Assembly: GCF_907177275.1 (NCBI RefSeq)
Contig: NZ_CAJSLV010000013.1
Coordinates: forward strand, 149,528-213,527
Length of the DNA stretch: 64,000 bases
Direction of reading: 5' to 3'
Source of the DNA: Actinacidiphila cocklensis
GTDB lineage: Bacteria; Actinomycetota; Actinomycetes; Streptomycetales; Streptomycetaceae
The notes beneath the pieces were generated by a model, which was given only the letters and a program-made list of their open reading frames with translations, was not told the origin of the DNA and did no database searches. Below are positions 34,202 through 44,822 of the stretch, one piece after another. How positions within the stretch are numbered: the first letter of the stretch is position 1; every line of letters begins with the position of its first letter. The position numbers were made by a program, and so were the translations under genes.

Positions 34202-35414
34202 GGTCTACCTGGTCGACGGCGCCCGCACCCCGCAGGGCCGGTACGGCGGCGCGCTCGCCTCGGTGCGGCCCGACGACCTGGCCGCGCTGGTGGTGGCCGA
34301 GGCCGTCCGGCGCGGCGGCATCCCGGCCGAGGCGGTGGACGAGGTGGTCCTCGGCGCCGCCAACCAGGCCGGCGAGGACAACCGCGACGTCGCCCGGATG
34401 GCGGTCCTGCTGGCGGGCCTCCCGCACACCGTGCCCGGCTACACGGTCAACCGGCTGTGCGCCTCCGGGCTGACCGCGGTCGCCTCCGCCGCCCAGGCCA
34501 TCCGCTCCGGCGAGGCCGACCTGGTGGTGGCGGGCGGCGTGGAGTCGATGACCCGGGCGCCCTGGGTCATGGCCAAGCCGGGCACGCCCTGGGCCAAGCC
34601 GGGGCAGGTGCACGACACCGCGCTCGGCTGGCGCTTCACCAACCCGCGCTTCAGCGCCGCCGACCGGGCGGTGCCCGCAGGCGCGGGACCTGAGGCGGCG
34701 AAGGTGACGCTGTCGATGGGGGAGACCGCGGAGGAGGTCGCCGCGCTCGACGGCATCACCCGGGCCGACAGCGACGCCTTCGCGCTGCGCAGCCACCGGC
34801 GGGCGGTGGCCGCCCAGGAAGCCGGGCACTTCGACCGGGAGATCGTCGCCGTGCCGGTCGGCGACGGCGCGGTCGGCCGCGACGAGGGGCCGCGCCCCGG
34901 CACCTCGCCCGACAAGCTCGCCGCGCTGCGGACGGTCTTCCGCGAGGGCGGGGTCGTCACCGCAGGGTCCTCCTCCCCGCTGTCCGACGGCGCCGCCGCC
35001 CTGGTCGTGGCAGGTGCCCGGGCGGTCGAGCGGTACGGGCTGACGCCGCGTGCCAGGATCGTCACCTCCGCCTCTGCCGGTGTGCAGCCCCACCTGATGG
35101 GGCTCGGCCCGGTGCCCGCAACCGAGAAGGCCCTGGCCAGGGCCGGGTGGAAGAGCGCGGACCTGGACGCGGTCGAGCTGAACGAGGCCTTCGCCGCCCA
35201 GGCGCTCGCCGTGATCGGCCGCCTCGGCCTCGACCAGGACACGGTCAACGCCGACGGCGGCGCGATCGCGCTGGGCCACCCGCTCGGCTGCTCCGGGGCG
35301 CGCATCCTGCTCACCCTGCTGGGGCGGCTGGAGCGGGAGGGCGGCCGCCGCGGGCTGGCCACGCTGTGCGTGGGCGTGGGCCAGGGCGTCGCGATGCTGG
35401 TGGAGCGGGTCTGA
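34191..35414 (+). CDS. paaJ: 3-oxoadipyl-CoA-type thiolase (PcaF/PaaJ family)
   Basis: Thiolase of 407 residues that would cleave 3-oxoadipyl-CoA (and possibly the dehydrosuberyl-CoA intermediate) to acetyl-CoA and a shorter acyl-CoA, the last step of phenylacetate breakdown. Catalytic residues are Cys90 in NRLCASGL, His363 in GHPLG and Cys393 in TLCVGVGQG. The stretch [10 protein letters not shown] followed by [11 protein letters not shown] is characteristic of PcaF/PaaJ enzymes. GAGGAG precedes the ATG. The assignment to paaJ instead of pcaF rests on the neighbouring paa genes. Divergent from paaK; 124 bases before the paaABCDE operon start. Confidence 0.87.
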   Translation: MSDEVYLVDGARTPQGRYGGALASVRPDDLAALVVAEAVRRGGIPAEAVDEVVLGAANQAGEDNRDVARMAVLLAGLPHTVPGYTVNRLCASGLTAVASAAQAIRSGEADLVVAGGVESMTRAPWVMAKPGTPWAKPGQVHDTALGWRFTNPRFSAADRAVPAGAGPEAAKVTLSMGETAEEVAALDGITRADSDAFALRSHRRAVAAQEAGHFDREIVAVPVGDGAVGRDEGPRPGTSPDKLAALRTVFREGGVVTAGSSSPLSDGAAALVVAGARAVERYGLTPRARIVTSASAGVQPHLMGLGPVPATEKALARAGWKSADLDAVELNEAFAAQALAVIGRLGLDQDTVNADGGAIALGHPLGCSGARILLTLLGRLEREGGRRGLATLCVGVGQGVAMLVERV

Positions 35415-35483
35415 CCGGCAGGGGCGTGCTTCGGCCGGTCGGACCCGGCCGGGGCTTGCCTCGGCGGCGAAAGATCCGCACAC

Positions 35484-35512
35484 TTGATACCGAACGAACG
35501 GTCGGTTGGGAT
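35484..35512 (+). promoter_or_regulatory. paaABCDE promoter with embedded Paa operator
   Basis: TTGATA (35484-35489) and TGGGAT (35507-35512) form -35 and -10 boxes with 17 bases between. The operator ACCGAACGAACGGT (35489-35502) fills the spacer and matches ACCG-NN-CG-NN-CGGT exactly. A protein bound there would block RNA polymerase, so the site implies repression, relieved presumably by phenylacetyl-CoA as known for PaaR/PaaX systems. Confidence 0.65.
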
Positions 35513-35538
35513 GGCTGGTCAGGACGAGGAGGCAGGGC

Positions 35539-36540
35539 ATGCCAAGGGAAGGCTCATCGGGCGGCGACGGCGGCGGTGACGGCTCCGCCGACCCGCAGCT
35601 CCAGCAGCGCTTCGACACCACCATCGCCGGCAACCAGCGCATCGAGCCGCGGGACTGGATGCCCGACGGCTACCGCAGGACGCTGATCCGGCAGATCGCC
35701 CAGCACGCCCACTCGGAGATCATCGGCATGCAGCCCGAGGGGGAGTGGATCAGCCGCGCGCCCTCGCTGCGACGCAAGGCGATCCTCTTCGCCAAGGTGC
35801 AGGACGAGGCGGGCCACGGTCTGTATCTCTACTCGGCCGCCGAGACGCTGGGCGCCGACCGCGCCGACCTGACCGAGCGGCTCATCGAGGGCCGCCAGAA
35901 GTACTCCTCGATCTTCAACTACCCCACTGCCAACTACGCCGACGTGGGCGTTATCGGCTGGTTCGTGGACGGCGCGGCGATCTGCAACCAGGTGCCGCTG
36001 TGCCGCAGTTCGTACGGCCCCTACGCCCGCGCGATGGTGCGGGTGTGCAAGGAGGAGTCCTTCCACCAGCGGCAGGGCTACGAGCTGCTGATGACGATGA
36101 TGCGCGGAACCGACGCCCAGCGCGCGATGGTGCAGGACGCGGTGGACCGCTGGTGGTGGCCGTCGCTGATGATGTTCGGCCCGCCGGACGGCGACTCGCC
36201 GAACTCGGCCCGCTCGATGGCGTGGAAGATCAAGCGGCACAGCAACGACGAGCTGCGGCAGCGCTTCGTCGACATGACCGTGCCGCAGGCGGAGCGGCTC
36301 GGTGTCACCCTGCCCGACCCCGAGCTGTGCTGGAACGAGCAGCGCGGCCGCCACGACTTCGGCACCCCCGACTGGTCGGAGCTGCAGCGGGTGATCAGCG
36401 GCGACGGACCCCTCAACACCGAACGGGTCGCCCGCCGCCGGGCGGCGCACGAGGACGGCGCCTGGGTCCGCGAGGCGGCCACCGCCCACGCGGCCAAGCA
36501 GGCCGCCAGGGCGCGGCAGAGCGAAGGAGCGGCAGTATGA
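35539..36540 (+). CDS. paaA: 1,2-phenylacetyl-CoA epoxidase, subunit A (catalytic)
   Basis: Catalytic diiron subunit of the phenylacetyl-CoA monooxygenase, which forms the ring epoxide; 333 residues. The ATG at 35539 follows GAGGAGGCAGGG. Diiron ligands are visible in AKVQDEAGH (Glu-x-x-His) and [10 protein letters not shown] (Glu-x-x-His), in a helical four-helix bundle. A hydrophilic Gly/Ser-rich extension of about 20 residues precedes the conserved start near [13 protein letters not shown]. It forms a complex with PaaC and needs PaaB and the reductase PaaE. Overlaps paaB by 4 bases. Confidence 0.95.
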   Translation: MPREGSSGGDGGGDGSADPQLQQRFDTTIAGNQRIEPRDWMPDGYRRTLIRQIAQHAHSEIIGMQPEGEWISRAPSLRRKAILFAKVQDEAGHGLYLYSAAETLGADRADLTERLIEGRQKYSSIFNYPTANYADVGVIGWFVDGAAICNQVPLCRSSYGPYARAMVRVCKEESFHQRQGYELLMTMMRGTDAQRAMVQDAVDRWWWPSLMMFGPPDGDSPNSARSMAWKIKRHSNDELRQRFVDMTVPQAERLGVTLPDPELCWNEQRGRHDFGTPDWSELQRVISGDGPLNTERVARRRAAHEDGAWVREAATAHAAKQAARARQSEGAAV

Positions 36541-36845
36541 GCAGCGACGGCACGGGCACGGCCGAGCGGGACTGGCCGCTCTACGAGGTGTTCGTCCGCG
36601 GCAAGCGCGGGCTGAACCACGTGCACGTCGGCTCGCTGCACGCGGCCGACGACCGGATGGCCCTCACCCACGCGCGCGACCTCTACACCCGCCGCAACGA
36701 GGGGGTGTCCATCTGGGTGGTGCGCTCCACCCACATCGCCGCCTCGACCCGCGACGAGAAGGACCCCTTCTTCCAGCCGAGCGCCGACAAGGTGTACCGC
36801 CACCCGACCTTCTACGACATCCCCGACGATGTCCCGCACATCTAG
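36537..36845 (+). CDS. paaB: 1,2-phenylacetyl-CoA epoxidase, subunit B
   Basis: A small subunit of 102 residues that bridges PaaAC heterodimers and may help electron transfer. Conserved pattern: [24 protein letters not shown] and [14 protein letters not shown], ending [18 protein letters not shown] overlap with paaA; paaC begins 12 bases after its stop. Confidence 0.95.
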   Translation: MSSDGTGTAERDWPLYEVFVRGKRGLNHVHVGSLHAADDRMALTHARDLYTRRNEGVSIWVVRSTHIAASTRDEKDPFFQPSADKVYRHPTFYDIPDDVPHI

Positions 36846-36857
36846 GAGCCGGCCGGC

Positions 36858-37739
36858 ATGAGCGACGACATCGACGCCATCGACGCCACCGACGACCATG
36901 TCTACCTGTCCCTGGCCGAGGGGCACGACGACGGCGCCGCCCGCTGGGCGTTCGGCACCGGCTTCGAGGACCCGCTGCACGGCGTGGACACCGCGGTGCC
37001 CGACGGCGTGGACACCGCGGAACTGGCCGCGATGTGCCTGGCGCTGGGTGACGACGCGCTGGTCTGCGCGCAGCGCCTTGCCCAGTGGTGCACCCGCGCG
37101 CCGGAGTTGGAGGAGGAGGTCGCGCTCGCCAACATCGGCCTCGACCTGCTCGGCCAGGCCCGGCTGCTCTACGCGCGCTGCGGCCAGGTCGACGGCACCG
37201 GCCGCGGCGAGGACGCCTACGCCTACACCCGCGACCCGGACGACTTCCGCAACACGCGGCTGGCCGAACTGCCCGACACCGACTTCGCCTTCTGCGTCGT
37301 CCGGCTGCTGGTGCTCTCCAGCTGGCGGCTCGCGCTGTTCGGCCGGCTCGCCTCGGCGGCCGACCCGGTGCTCGCGGCGGTGGCGGCCAAGGGCGTGGCC
37401 GAGCTGACCTACCACCGGCAGTATGCCGCCGACTGGGCGCTGCGCCTCGGCGACGGCACCGAGGAGTCGCACCGCAGGATGCGTGCCGCGCTGGCCGCGG
37501 TGGCGCCCTACCTCGGCGAAGTACTCGACGCCCGGCCGCAGTTCGCCGCCCACGCCGACGCCGTACGGCAGGAGACGCTGGCCGTGCTCGACCAGGTGCT
37601 GCTCGCCGCGGGGCTCGACCTGCCGGCCGCGGCCGCTGTGCCGGGCTCCGGGCGGCGCGGCGAGCACACCGAGCATCTGGCCCCGCTGCTGGCCGAGTTG
37701 CAGAGCGTGGCCCGCGCCCATCCGGAGGCGGCATGGTGA
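36858..37739 (+). CDS. paaC: 1,2-phenylacetyl-CoA epoxidase, subunit C (structural)
   Basis: Structural partner of PaaA, 293 residues, with the same helical ferritin-like fold but without a functional diiron site in the known family. Conserved parts: ALGDDALVCAQRLAQWCTRAPELEEEVALANIGLDLLGQAR, TDFAFCVVRLLVLSSW and KGVAELTYHRQYAADW. The start follows GGAGCCGGCC. Overlaps paaD by 7 bases. Confidence 0.94.
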   Translation: MSDDIDAIDATDDHVYLSLAEGHDDGAARWAFGTGFEDPLHGVDTAVPDGVDTAELAAMCLALGDDALVCAQRLAQWCTRAPELEEEVALANIGLDLLGQARLLYARCGQVDGTGRGEDAYAYTRDPDDFRNTRLAELPDTDFAFCVVRLLVLSSWRLALFGRLASAADPVLAAVAAKGVAELTYHRQYAADWALRLGDGTEESHRRMRAALAAVAPYLGEVLDARPQFAAHADAVRQETLAVLDQVLLAAGLDLPAAAAVPGSGRRGEHTEHLAPLLAELQSVARAHPEAAW

Positions 37740-38245
37740 CCGCCCCGTCCCTGCGGACCGCCAGGCAGGTCGCCGCACAGGTGCCCGACCCCGAGCTGCC
37801 CATGCTCACCCTGGCCGACCTCGGGGTGCTCAGGGACGTCCGGCTGACCCCGGACGGCACCGTGGTGGCCAGCCTCACGCCCACCTACTCCGGTTGCCCG
37901 GCGATGGCCGAGATGCGCGCCGACGTGGCCGCCAGGCTGCGCCGCGCCGGCTTCGAGAAGGTGGAGATCCGCACGGTTCTCGACCCGCCGTGGTCCACCG
38001 ACCTGATCACCCCGCACGGCCGGCGCACCCTGCGCGAGTACGGCATCTCGCCGCCCGGCCCCGCACCGCGCCGCACGGCCGGTCCCGTTCCGCTGGTGCT
38101 CGGCGCACCCCGGCGCGCGGTCGGCTGCCCGCGGTGCGGCTCGACCGACACCGAGGAGACCTCCCGCTTCTCGGCCACGGCGTGCAAGTCCCTGTGGCGC
38201 TGCCGTGCCTGCCGCGAACCCTTCGAGCACGTCAAGGAGTTGTGA
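37733..38245 (+). CDS. paaD: PaaD, phenylacetyl-CoA epoxidase maturation protein (MIP18/DUF59 type)
   Basis: A 170-residue protein. The N-terminal DUF59/MIP18 domain shows VPDPELPMLTLADLGVLRDV and PTYSGCPAMAEM with the conserved Cys; the C-terminus is a zinc-ribbon-like module with CPRCGS and CRACREPF. It is needed for maturation of the epoxidase iron or iron-sulfur centres in known systems. Overlaps both neighbours (7 bases with paaC, 1 base with paaE). Confidence 0.92.
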   Translation: MVTAPSLRTARQVAAQVPDPELPMLTLADLGVLRDVRLTPDGTVVASLTPTYSGCPAMAEMRADVAARLRRAGFEKVEIRTVLDPPWSTDLITPHGRRTLREYGISPPGPAPRRTAGPVPLVLGAPRRAVGCPRCGSTDTEETSRFSATACKSLWRCRACREPFEHVKEL

Positions 38246-39351
38246 TGGCCCCGACCAGCACCGCCGCCGCCGGGGCCGTACGGCCGCGGCGCCGCCCGGT
38301 CTTCCACGAGCTGCGGGTGGCCGACGTCAGGCCGCTGTGCGAGGACGCCGTGACCGTCGGCTTCGAGATCCCCGACGAGCTGGCCGCGGAGTTCGCCCAC
38401 CGCCCCGGGCAGTCCCTCACCCTGCGCCGCACGGTCGACGGACGCGACGAGCGGCGTTCGTACTCCATCTGCTCGCCTGCCGGGGCTCCGCCGCGGATCG
38501 GGGTGCGCGTGGTGCCCGGCGGGCTGTTCTCCGACTGGCTGGTGCACGGGGTGCGCCGGGGCGACACCGTCGAGGTGCTGCCGCCGACCGGCGCCTTCAC
38601 CCCTGATCCGGGCGACCCGGGGCACCACGTGCTGATCGCCGCGGGGTCGGGGATCACCCCGATGATGTCCATCGCGGAGTCCGTGCTCGCCGCCGACTCG
38701 CGCTCGCGGGTCACCCTCTTCTACGGCAACCGGCGCACGGGTACGGTGATGTTCGCCGACGAGCTGGCCGACCTCAAGGACGCGTATCCGGCCCGCTTCC
38801 AGATCGGCCATGTGCTCTCCCGCGAGCCGCGTGAGGCCGAGCTGCTGTCCGGCCGGCTCGACGCGGACCGGCTCGCCGCGCTCATCGCCGGCCTGGTGCA
38901 CGTGCCGAGCGCGGACCACTGGTGGCTGTGCGGGCCGCAGGGCATGATCACCGACGCGCAGGCGGTGCTGGCCGGGCTCGGCGTGCCCGACGACCGCGTC
39001 CACCGGGAGCTGTTCTTCGCCGACGACGAGCCCGTCGCCCCGCTGCGGCACCCCGACGAGGCCGTCAGCGGCCCGGTCAGCCAGGTCACCGTCACCCTCG
39101 ACGGCCGCAGCTCCACCGCCGCCCTGCCGACCGATGCCACGATCCTCGACGGCGCCCAACGCGTCCGCCCCGACCTGCCCTTCGCCTGCAAGGGCGGCGT
39201 CTGCGGCACGTGCCGCGCCCGGGTCACCGAGGGCCGTGCCGACATGCGCCGCAACTTCGCCCTGGAGACCGCCGAGGTCGACGCGGGCTACGTCCTGACC
39301 TGCCAGTCCTTCCCCGCCTCCGACACCCTCACCGTCGACTACGACGCATAG
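38245..39351 (+). CDS. paaE: Phenylacetyl-CoA epoxidase reductase PaaE (FAD, 2Fe-2S)
   Basis: NADPH-dependent reductase supplying electrons to PaaA; 368 residues. Domain order: FAD-binding barrel with RRSYSICSP, NAD(P)-binding domain with LIAAGSGITPMMSI and WLCGPQGM, then a plant-type ferredoxin domain with CKGGVCGTCRARV and the last Cys in YVLTCQS. Its ATG shares one base with the paaD stop. No terminator hairpin is obvious before the next small gene. Confidence 0.95.
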   Translation: MAPTSTAAAGAVRPRRRPVFHELRVADVRPLCEDAVTVGFEIPDELAAEFAHRPGQSLTLRRTVDGRDERRSYSICSPAGAPPRIGVRVVPGGLFSDWLVHGVRRGDTVEVLPPTGAFTPDPGDPGHHVLIAAGSGITPMMSIAESVLAADSRSRVTLFYGNRRTGTVMFADELADLKDAYPARFQIGHVLSREPREAELLSGRLDADRLAALIAGLVHVPSADHWWLCGPQGMITDAQAVLAGLGVPDDRVHRELFFADDEPVAPLRHPDEAVSGPVSQVTVTLDGRSSTAALPTDATILDGAQRVRPDLPFACKGGVCGTCRARVTEGRADMRRNFALETAEVDAGYVLTCQSFPASDTLTVDYDA

Positions 39352-39397
39352 TCCGTTCCGTCCACCGGATGATCAACCGGCGTCTAGACTCCCGGAC

Positions 39398-39565
39398 ATG
39401 ACAAACGGGGAACACGCTTTCGCTCAACTCGCCTACCGCACGCACCACCACCACAGCCACGGCGGCACCGGCGGCCTCGGCCTCACCGGCCTGATCGTGG
39501 CGCTGGCCGTCATCGCGCTGATCGTGCTCGCCGTCTATGCGGTGAAGCGGTCCGGCGGGGAGTGA
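39398..39565 (+). CDS. Small His-rich single-pass membrane protein (55 residues)
   Basis: ATG at 39398, TGA ending at 39565. The first 25 residues are polar with a cluster of five His residues (THHHHSHGG), followed by a Gly-rich turn, one strong membrane helix (LIVALAVIALIVLAVYAV) and a short basic tail KRSGGE. Codon use fits the neighbours. The ribosome-binding site is weak (CCCGGAC), so the transcript may be leaderless or coupled to paaE, 46 bases upstream. I do not recognise the family; the His cluster could bind metal. Confidence 0.6.
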   Translation: MTNGEHAFAQLAYRTHHHHSHGGTGGLGLTGLIVALAVIALIVLAVYAVKRSGGE

Positions 39566-39585
39566 GCAGACGCCGCGCGCCGGCG

Positions 39586-40011
39586 CTACGGCATCGGCTG
39601 GCCGCGGTCGTCGTATTCGGTACGGGCCTCGGCCACCTCGGCCAGATGTGCGTACGACCACTCGGCGAGCGTCGCGAACAGCGGCGCCAGGCTCATGCCC
39701 AGCTCGCTGATCTCGTACTCGACCCGCGGCGGCACCTCGGGGTGGTAGGTGCGGACGACCAGCCCGTCGCGCTCCAGCTGCCGCAGCCGCTGGGTCAGCA
39801 CCTTCGGGGTGATGGAGCCGATCCTGCGCTCCAGCTCCACGAAGCGCTGCCGCCCGAACTCGTTCAGCAGCCACAGGATCGGCGTCGTCCAGCGGCTGAA
39901 CACCAGGTCGACCACCGGGCTGATCGGGCACGGCTCGACCGGCACCCGTGCGGCGGCCCGGCCGGTGGCACGGCCGGCGGTGCGGACGGGGGTGGCAGTG
40001 GTGTCGGCCAT
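39586..40011 (-). CDS. HxlR family transcriptional regulator
   Basis: A 141-residue winged-helix regulator. Family pattern: PCPISPVVDLVFSRWTTPILWLL, then RFVELERRIGSITPKVLTQRLRQLERDGLVVRTYHPEVPPRVEYEIS. The Cys at about residue 28 is the position used for redox or electrophile sensing in some relatives. The first 25 residues are Ala/Arg-rich and probably disordered. Leftward, single gene; the SDR gene lies upstream in the same direction. Confidence 0.9.
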   Translation of the reverse strand: MADTTATPVRTAGRATGRAAARVPVEPCPISPVVDLVFSRWTTPILWLLNEFGRQRFVELERRIGSITPKVLTQRLRQLERDGLVVRTYHPEVPPRVEYEISELGMSLAPLFATLAEWSYAHLAEVAEARTEYDDRGQPMP

Positions 40012-40036
40012 GGCGGGTGCCTCCGGGTCAGGTCAT

Positions 40037-40063
40037 CACTATCCTGGAGGTACCCACTATAGT
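40037..40063 (-). promoter_or_regulatory. Repeat element in the HxlR promoter
   Basis: CACTAT occurs twice, 18 bases apart (40037-40042 and 40055-40060), and ACTAT pairs with ATAGT at 40059-40063 across a central GGTACC. On the minus strand TATAGT serves as a good -10 box. Likely an autoregulatory operator of the HxlR protein. Confidence 0.4.
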
Positions 40064-40153
40064 CGCGTGCCCGCCTTGGCGTGCCTCGGTCGGGCGTCGA
40101 CACGCAGGGCGGGGGACCCCCGGGCCGCCCGCGCCCCCGGGGGTCCCGGGCGC

Positions 40154-40912
40154 TCAGGAGTAGGCCAGCCCGGGCAGCGCGCCGTCCATGGCGTACCCGC
40201 CGTCGACGTCGAGGCACGCCCCGGTGGTGTAGCAGGCCTCGTCGGACGCCAGGTAGCAGATCGCCGAAGCGATCCACTCGGGCGGGGCGATACCGAGCGG
40301 GACCCTGGACAGCAGCGCCCGTTCGACGTCCGGCGTGTAGATCGGCCTGCTCATGCCGGTGCGCACCGGACCCGGCCGCACGCAGTTGACGGTGATGCCG
40401 TGCGGGGCGAGTTCGGAGGCCATCGTGCGCGTCATCGCTTCGAGACCGCCCTTGGTCGCGGTGTACGGCGCCGCGCTCGGCTCGGAGACGACGGCGTGCA
40501 CCGAGGAGACGTTGACGATGCGCCCGCGGACCTGCGTCTCGGCCATGAGCCGGGCGACGGCCTGGGTGAGGAAGAACGGCGCCGTCAGGTTCACCGCCAG
40601 GACCCGGTCCCAGTCGTCGCGGCCCACGTCGAGGAACGGTGCGATGTGCAGGACGCCGGCCACGTTGGCCAGGACGTCGACCCGTCCTTGGTCCGCCCGT
40701 ACGGCGTCGGTCAGGACGTCGGCGGCGTCCGGCCGCGCGACGTCGAGGGTGAGGGTGCGCAGCCGGTCGGTGCCGGGCTCCGGCCAGGGCGCGTCGTGCC
40801 GGAGGTCCACGGCCAGGACGTGTGCGCCCTCGGCCAGCAGCCGTACCGCGGTGGCCCTGCCGATGCCGGAGTCGGCGCCGGTGACGACCGCGACCTTGTC
40901 GGTGAATCTCAT
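40154..40912 (-). CDS. Short-chain dehydrogenase/reductase (classical SDR)
   Basis: NAD(P)-dependent oxidoreductase of 252 residues, started at the ATG ending at 40912; upstream in-frame codons show no better start. Cofactor motif TGADSGIGRAT, NVAGVL, and catalytic Ser-Tyr-Lys as VNVSSVHAVV and PYTATKGG are present. The substrate-strand acid position reads AVDLRHD, which favours NAD over NADP. It stands between the HxlR and LysR genes, all leftward; substrate unknown. The 225 bases upstream (40913-41137) show no gene or clear signal. Confidence 0.88.
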   Translation of the reverse strand: MRFTDKVAVVTGADSGIGRATAVRLLAEGAHVLAVDLRHDAPWPEPGTDRLRTLTLDVARPDAADVLTDAVRADQGRVDVLANVAGVLHIAPFLDVGRDDWDRVLAVNLTAPFFLTQAVARLMAETQVRGRIVNVSSVHAVVSEPSAAPYTATKGGLEAMTRTMASELAPHGITVNCVRPGPVRTGMSRPIYTPDVERALLSRVPLGIAPPEWIASAICYLASDEACYTTGACLDVDGGYAMDGALPGLAYS

Positions 40913-41137
40913 CTGCCGCCCGCTTCCTTGCTCATGAGCCCCGCCCGACGCCGCCCGGAACGGGCGGCAACACACCGTTGGCAGGGTGGGGACGAACGTA
41001 TCGGCGGGTCTCGGCCGCGTCGATCGCGTCCGTCGGAAGGCGCCGGTCCCCATGGCGGTACGGCGGCCCGTTCCGGCCTGCGTCCCCCGTCCGAGGAGCC
41101 ACGGTCCGGACGGCGGCTCCGGAGGATTCCCGGCGGG

Positions 41138-42043
41138 CTACGGCCGGGTCTGGACCAGCGGGCGGGTCGCCGCGGTCAGCAGGACGTCCTGGAGGACGCG
41201 GGCGGCCCGCGGCGGGGCGACGTCGCTGCGGTGCGCGAGGGCCACCGTCCGGCGCAGGCCGGGCCGGGCCAGCGGGGTGACCCGCAGGTCGTGGCCGGCT
41301 CGGGCGGCGACCATCTGCGGCACCACCCCGATGCCCAGCCCCGCCCGGACGAAGCCGAGCACCGCGTCCATCTCGCCGCCCTCGACGGTGAAGTACGGCT
41401 CGAAGCCGGCCGCACGGCATGCGGCGAGCGTGAGGTCCCGCAGGTCGTAGCCGTGCCGGAACATCACCATCGGCCGCCCTTCGAGATCGGCGATCCGCAG
41501 CGGCGAGGCCGGCGCCTCGTCGGCGGCCGACGAGACCACGACCAGGTCCTCCTGGAACAGCTCCACCGTGGTCAGCGCCGGCGAGGGGGTCGGCAGCGGC
41601 AGGACGACCAGTGCCAGGTCGAGCGCCCCGCGCGCCAGGTGGCGCACCAGGTCGTGCGAGCCGCCCTCCTCGACGATCAGCCGGATGCCCGGGTGCCGGT
41701 CGTGGAAGGCGCGCAGCACGTCGGGCAGCAGGCCGGTCGCCAGGCTCGGGGTGGCGCCGAGCCGCACCCGGCCGCGGCGCAGTTGCGCCAGTTCGAGCAC
41801 CTCGTGCCGGGCCGTGTCCGCGTCCGCGAGGATGCGCCGCGCCAGCGGCAGCAGCGCCTCGCCGGCGTCGGTGAGCGCGATGTTGCCGCGCGCCCGGCTG
41901 AAGAGCGCCGCACCCAGCTCCTTCTCCAGCGCCCTGATCTGCTGTGACAGCGACGGCTGCGAGACGTGCACCGCCTCGGCCGCCCGGGTGAAGTGCCGGG
42001 CGTCGGCGACGGCCACGAAGTACGCCAGCTGCTGGAACTGCAT
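41138..42043 (-). CDS. LysR family transcriptional regulator, divergent from sdhCAB
   Basis: A 301-residue LysR regulator. The N-terminal helix-turn-helix is typical (YFVAVADARHFTRAAEAVHVSQPSLSQQIRALE split over residues 8-40), and the effector domain follows with GATPSLATGLLP and GLGIGVVPQMVAA. It is divergent from sdhC with an 88-base spacer that contains a perfect 21-bp palindrome, so control of the sdh operon and of its own gene is the likely role. The effector is unknown; a C4-dicarboxylate or redox signal would make sense. Confidence 0.9.
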   Translation of the reverse strand: MQFQQLAYFVAVADARHFTRAAEAVHVSQPSLSQQIRALEKELGAALFSRARGNIALTDAGEALLPLARRILADADTARHEVLELAQLRRGRVRLGATPSLATGLLPDVLRAFHDRHPGIRLIVEEGGSHDLVRHLARGALDLALVVLPLPTPSPALTTVELFQEDLVVVSSAADEAPASPLRIADLEGRPMVMFRHGYDLRDLTLAACRAAGFEPYFTVEGGEMDAVLGFVRAGLGIGVVPQMVAARAGHDLRVTPLARPGLRRTVALAHRSDVAPPRAARVLQDVLLTAATRPLVQTRP

Positions 42044-42060
42044 GCTGCCACGATAACCCG

Positions 42061-42081
42061 TCGATAGGCATCACCTATCGA
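42061..42081. promoter_or_regulatory. Perfect palindrome TCGATAGG-N5-CCTATCGA between lysR-type gene and sdhC
   Basis: The 8-base arms pair completely around CATCA, 18 bases upstream of the LysR start and 51-57 bases upstream of the sdhC start. The inner part fits the T-N11-A rule of LysR sites. Between it and sdhC, TTGGAC (42100-42105) may be a -35 box. Confidence 0.7.
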
Positions 42082-42131
42082 GTCCAGCCCGATCATGTCT
42101 TGGACCACTGGTCATCCCCGGCCGTAGCGTC

Positions 42132-42842
42132 GTGTCCATGGCACTGGCAACGCGGACGGACCGGCGGCCCTCGATGGCCCGCACGGTCTGGGGGTCGACC
42201 GTCGGCAAGAAGGCGGTCATGGCGGTGAGCGGCCTGGTGATGCTGCTCTACCTGGTCGTCCACATGTTCGGCAACCTCAAGATCTTCTTCGGCCCCGGCA
42301 CCTTCGACGGGTACGCGCACTGGCTGCGCACCCTCGGCGAGCCGTTCCTGCACTACGAGTGGGCGCTGTGGATCATCCGGGTCGGGCTGGTCGCCGCGGT
42401 GGTCGCGCACGGCGTGTGCGCGTACCAGCTCAGCCGCCGCGACCTGCGCTCCCGGCCGGTCGGCTACGTCCGCCCCCGGGCGCGCAGCAGCTACGCGACC
42501 CGCACCATGCGCTGGGGCGGGGTGATCCTCGCCCTGTTCATCGTCTGGCACATCCTCGACCTGACCACCGGCACCGTGCAGCGCGGCTTCGTGCCGGGCC
42601 ACCCGTACCACAACGTCGTCGCCGCCTTCCACGACTGGTGGAACAACGTCTTCTACATCGCCGCGGTGCTCGCCCTCGGCCTGCACGTCCGGCACGGCTT
42701 CTGGTCCGCCGCCCAGACCCTCGGCGCCGGCAGCCCCACCCGCGACCGGGTGCTGAAAGGCACCGCCAACGTCCTCGCCCTGGTGCTGACGGCCGGCTTC
42801 GTCGCCGTGCCCGTCGGCGTCATGACCGGACTCGTGAGCTGA
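42132..42842 (+). CDS. sdhC: Succinate dehydrogenase/fumarate reductase cytochrome b subunit (SdhC, b558 type)
   Basis: Membrane anchor of a three-subunit SQR/QFR-type complex, 236 residues with five predicted helices. His residues that can hold two hemes are seen in VVHMFGN, HYEWAL, VAHGVC, VWHILD and LHVRHG, matching the di-heme cytochrome b558 family instead of the SdhC/SdhD pair. Start is the GTG at 42132 or the ATG at 42138; neither has a ribosome-binding site, so a leaderless transcript is possible. First gene of sdhCAB. Confidence 0.9.
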   Translation: MSMALATRTDRRPSMARTVWGSTVGKKAVMAVSGLVMLLYLVVHMFGNLKIFFGPGTFDGYAHWLRTLGEPFLHYEWALWIIRVGLVAAVVAHGVCAYQLSRRDLRSRPVGYVRPRARSSYATRTMRWGGVILALFIVWHILDLTTGTVQRGFVPGHPYHNVVAAFHDWWNNVFYIAAVLALGLHVRHGFWSAAQTLGAGSPTRDRVLKGTANVLALVLTAGFVAVPVGVMTGLVS

Positions 42843-42872
42843 ACGAGCCGACCGAGCTGTGAGTGAGCTGAC

Positions 42873-44818
<1,946 letters not shown>

Positions 44819-44822
<4 letters not shown>

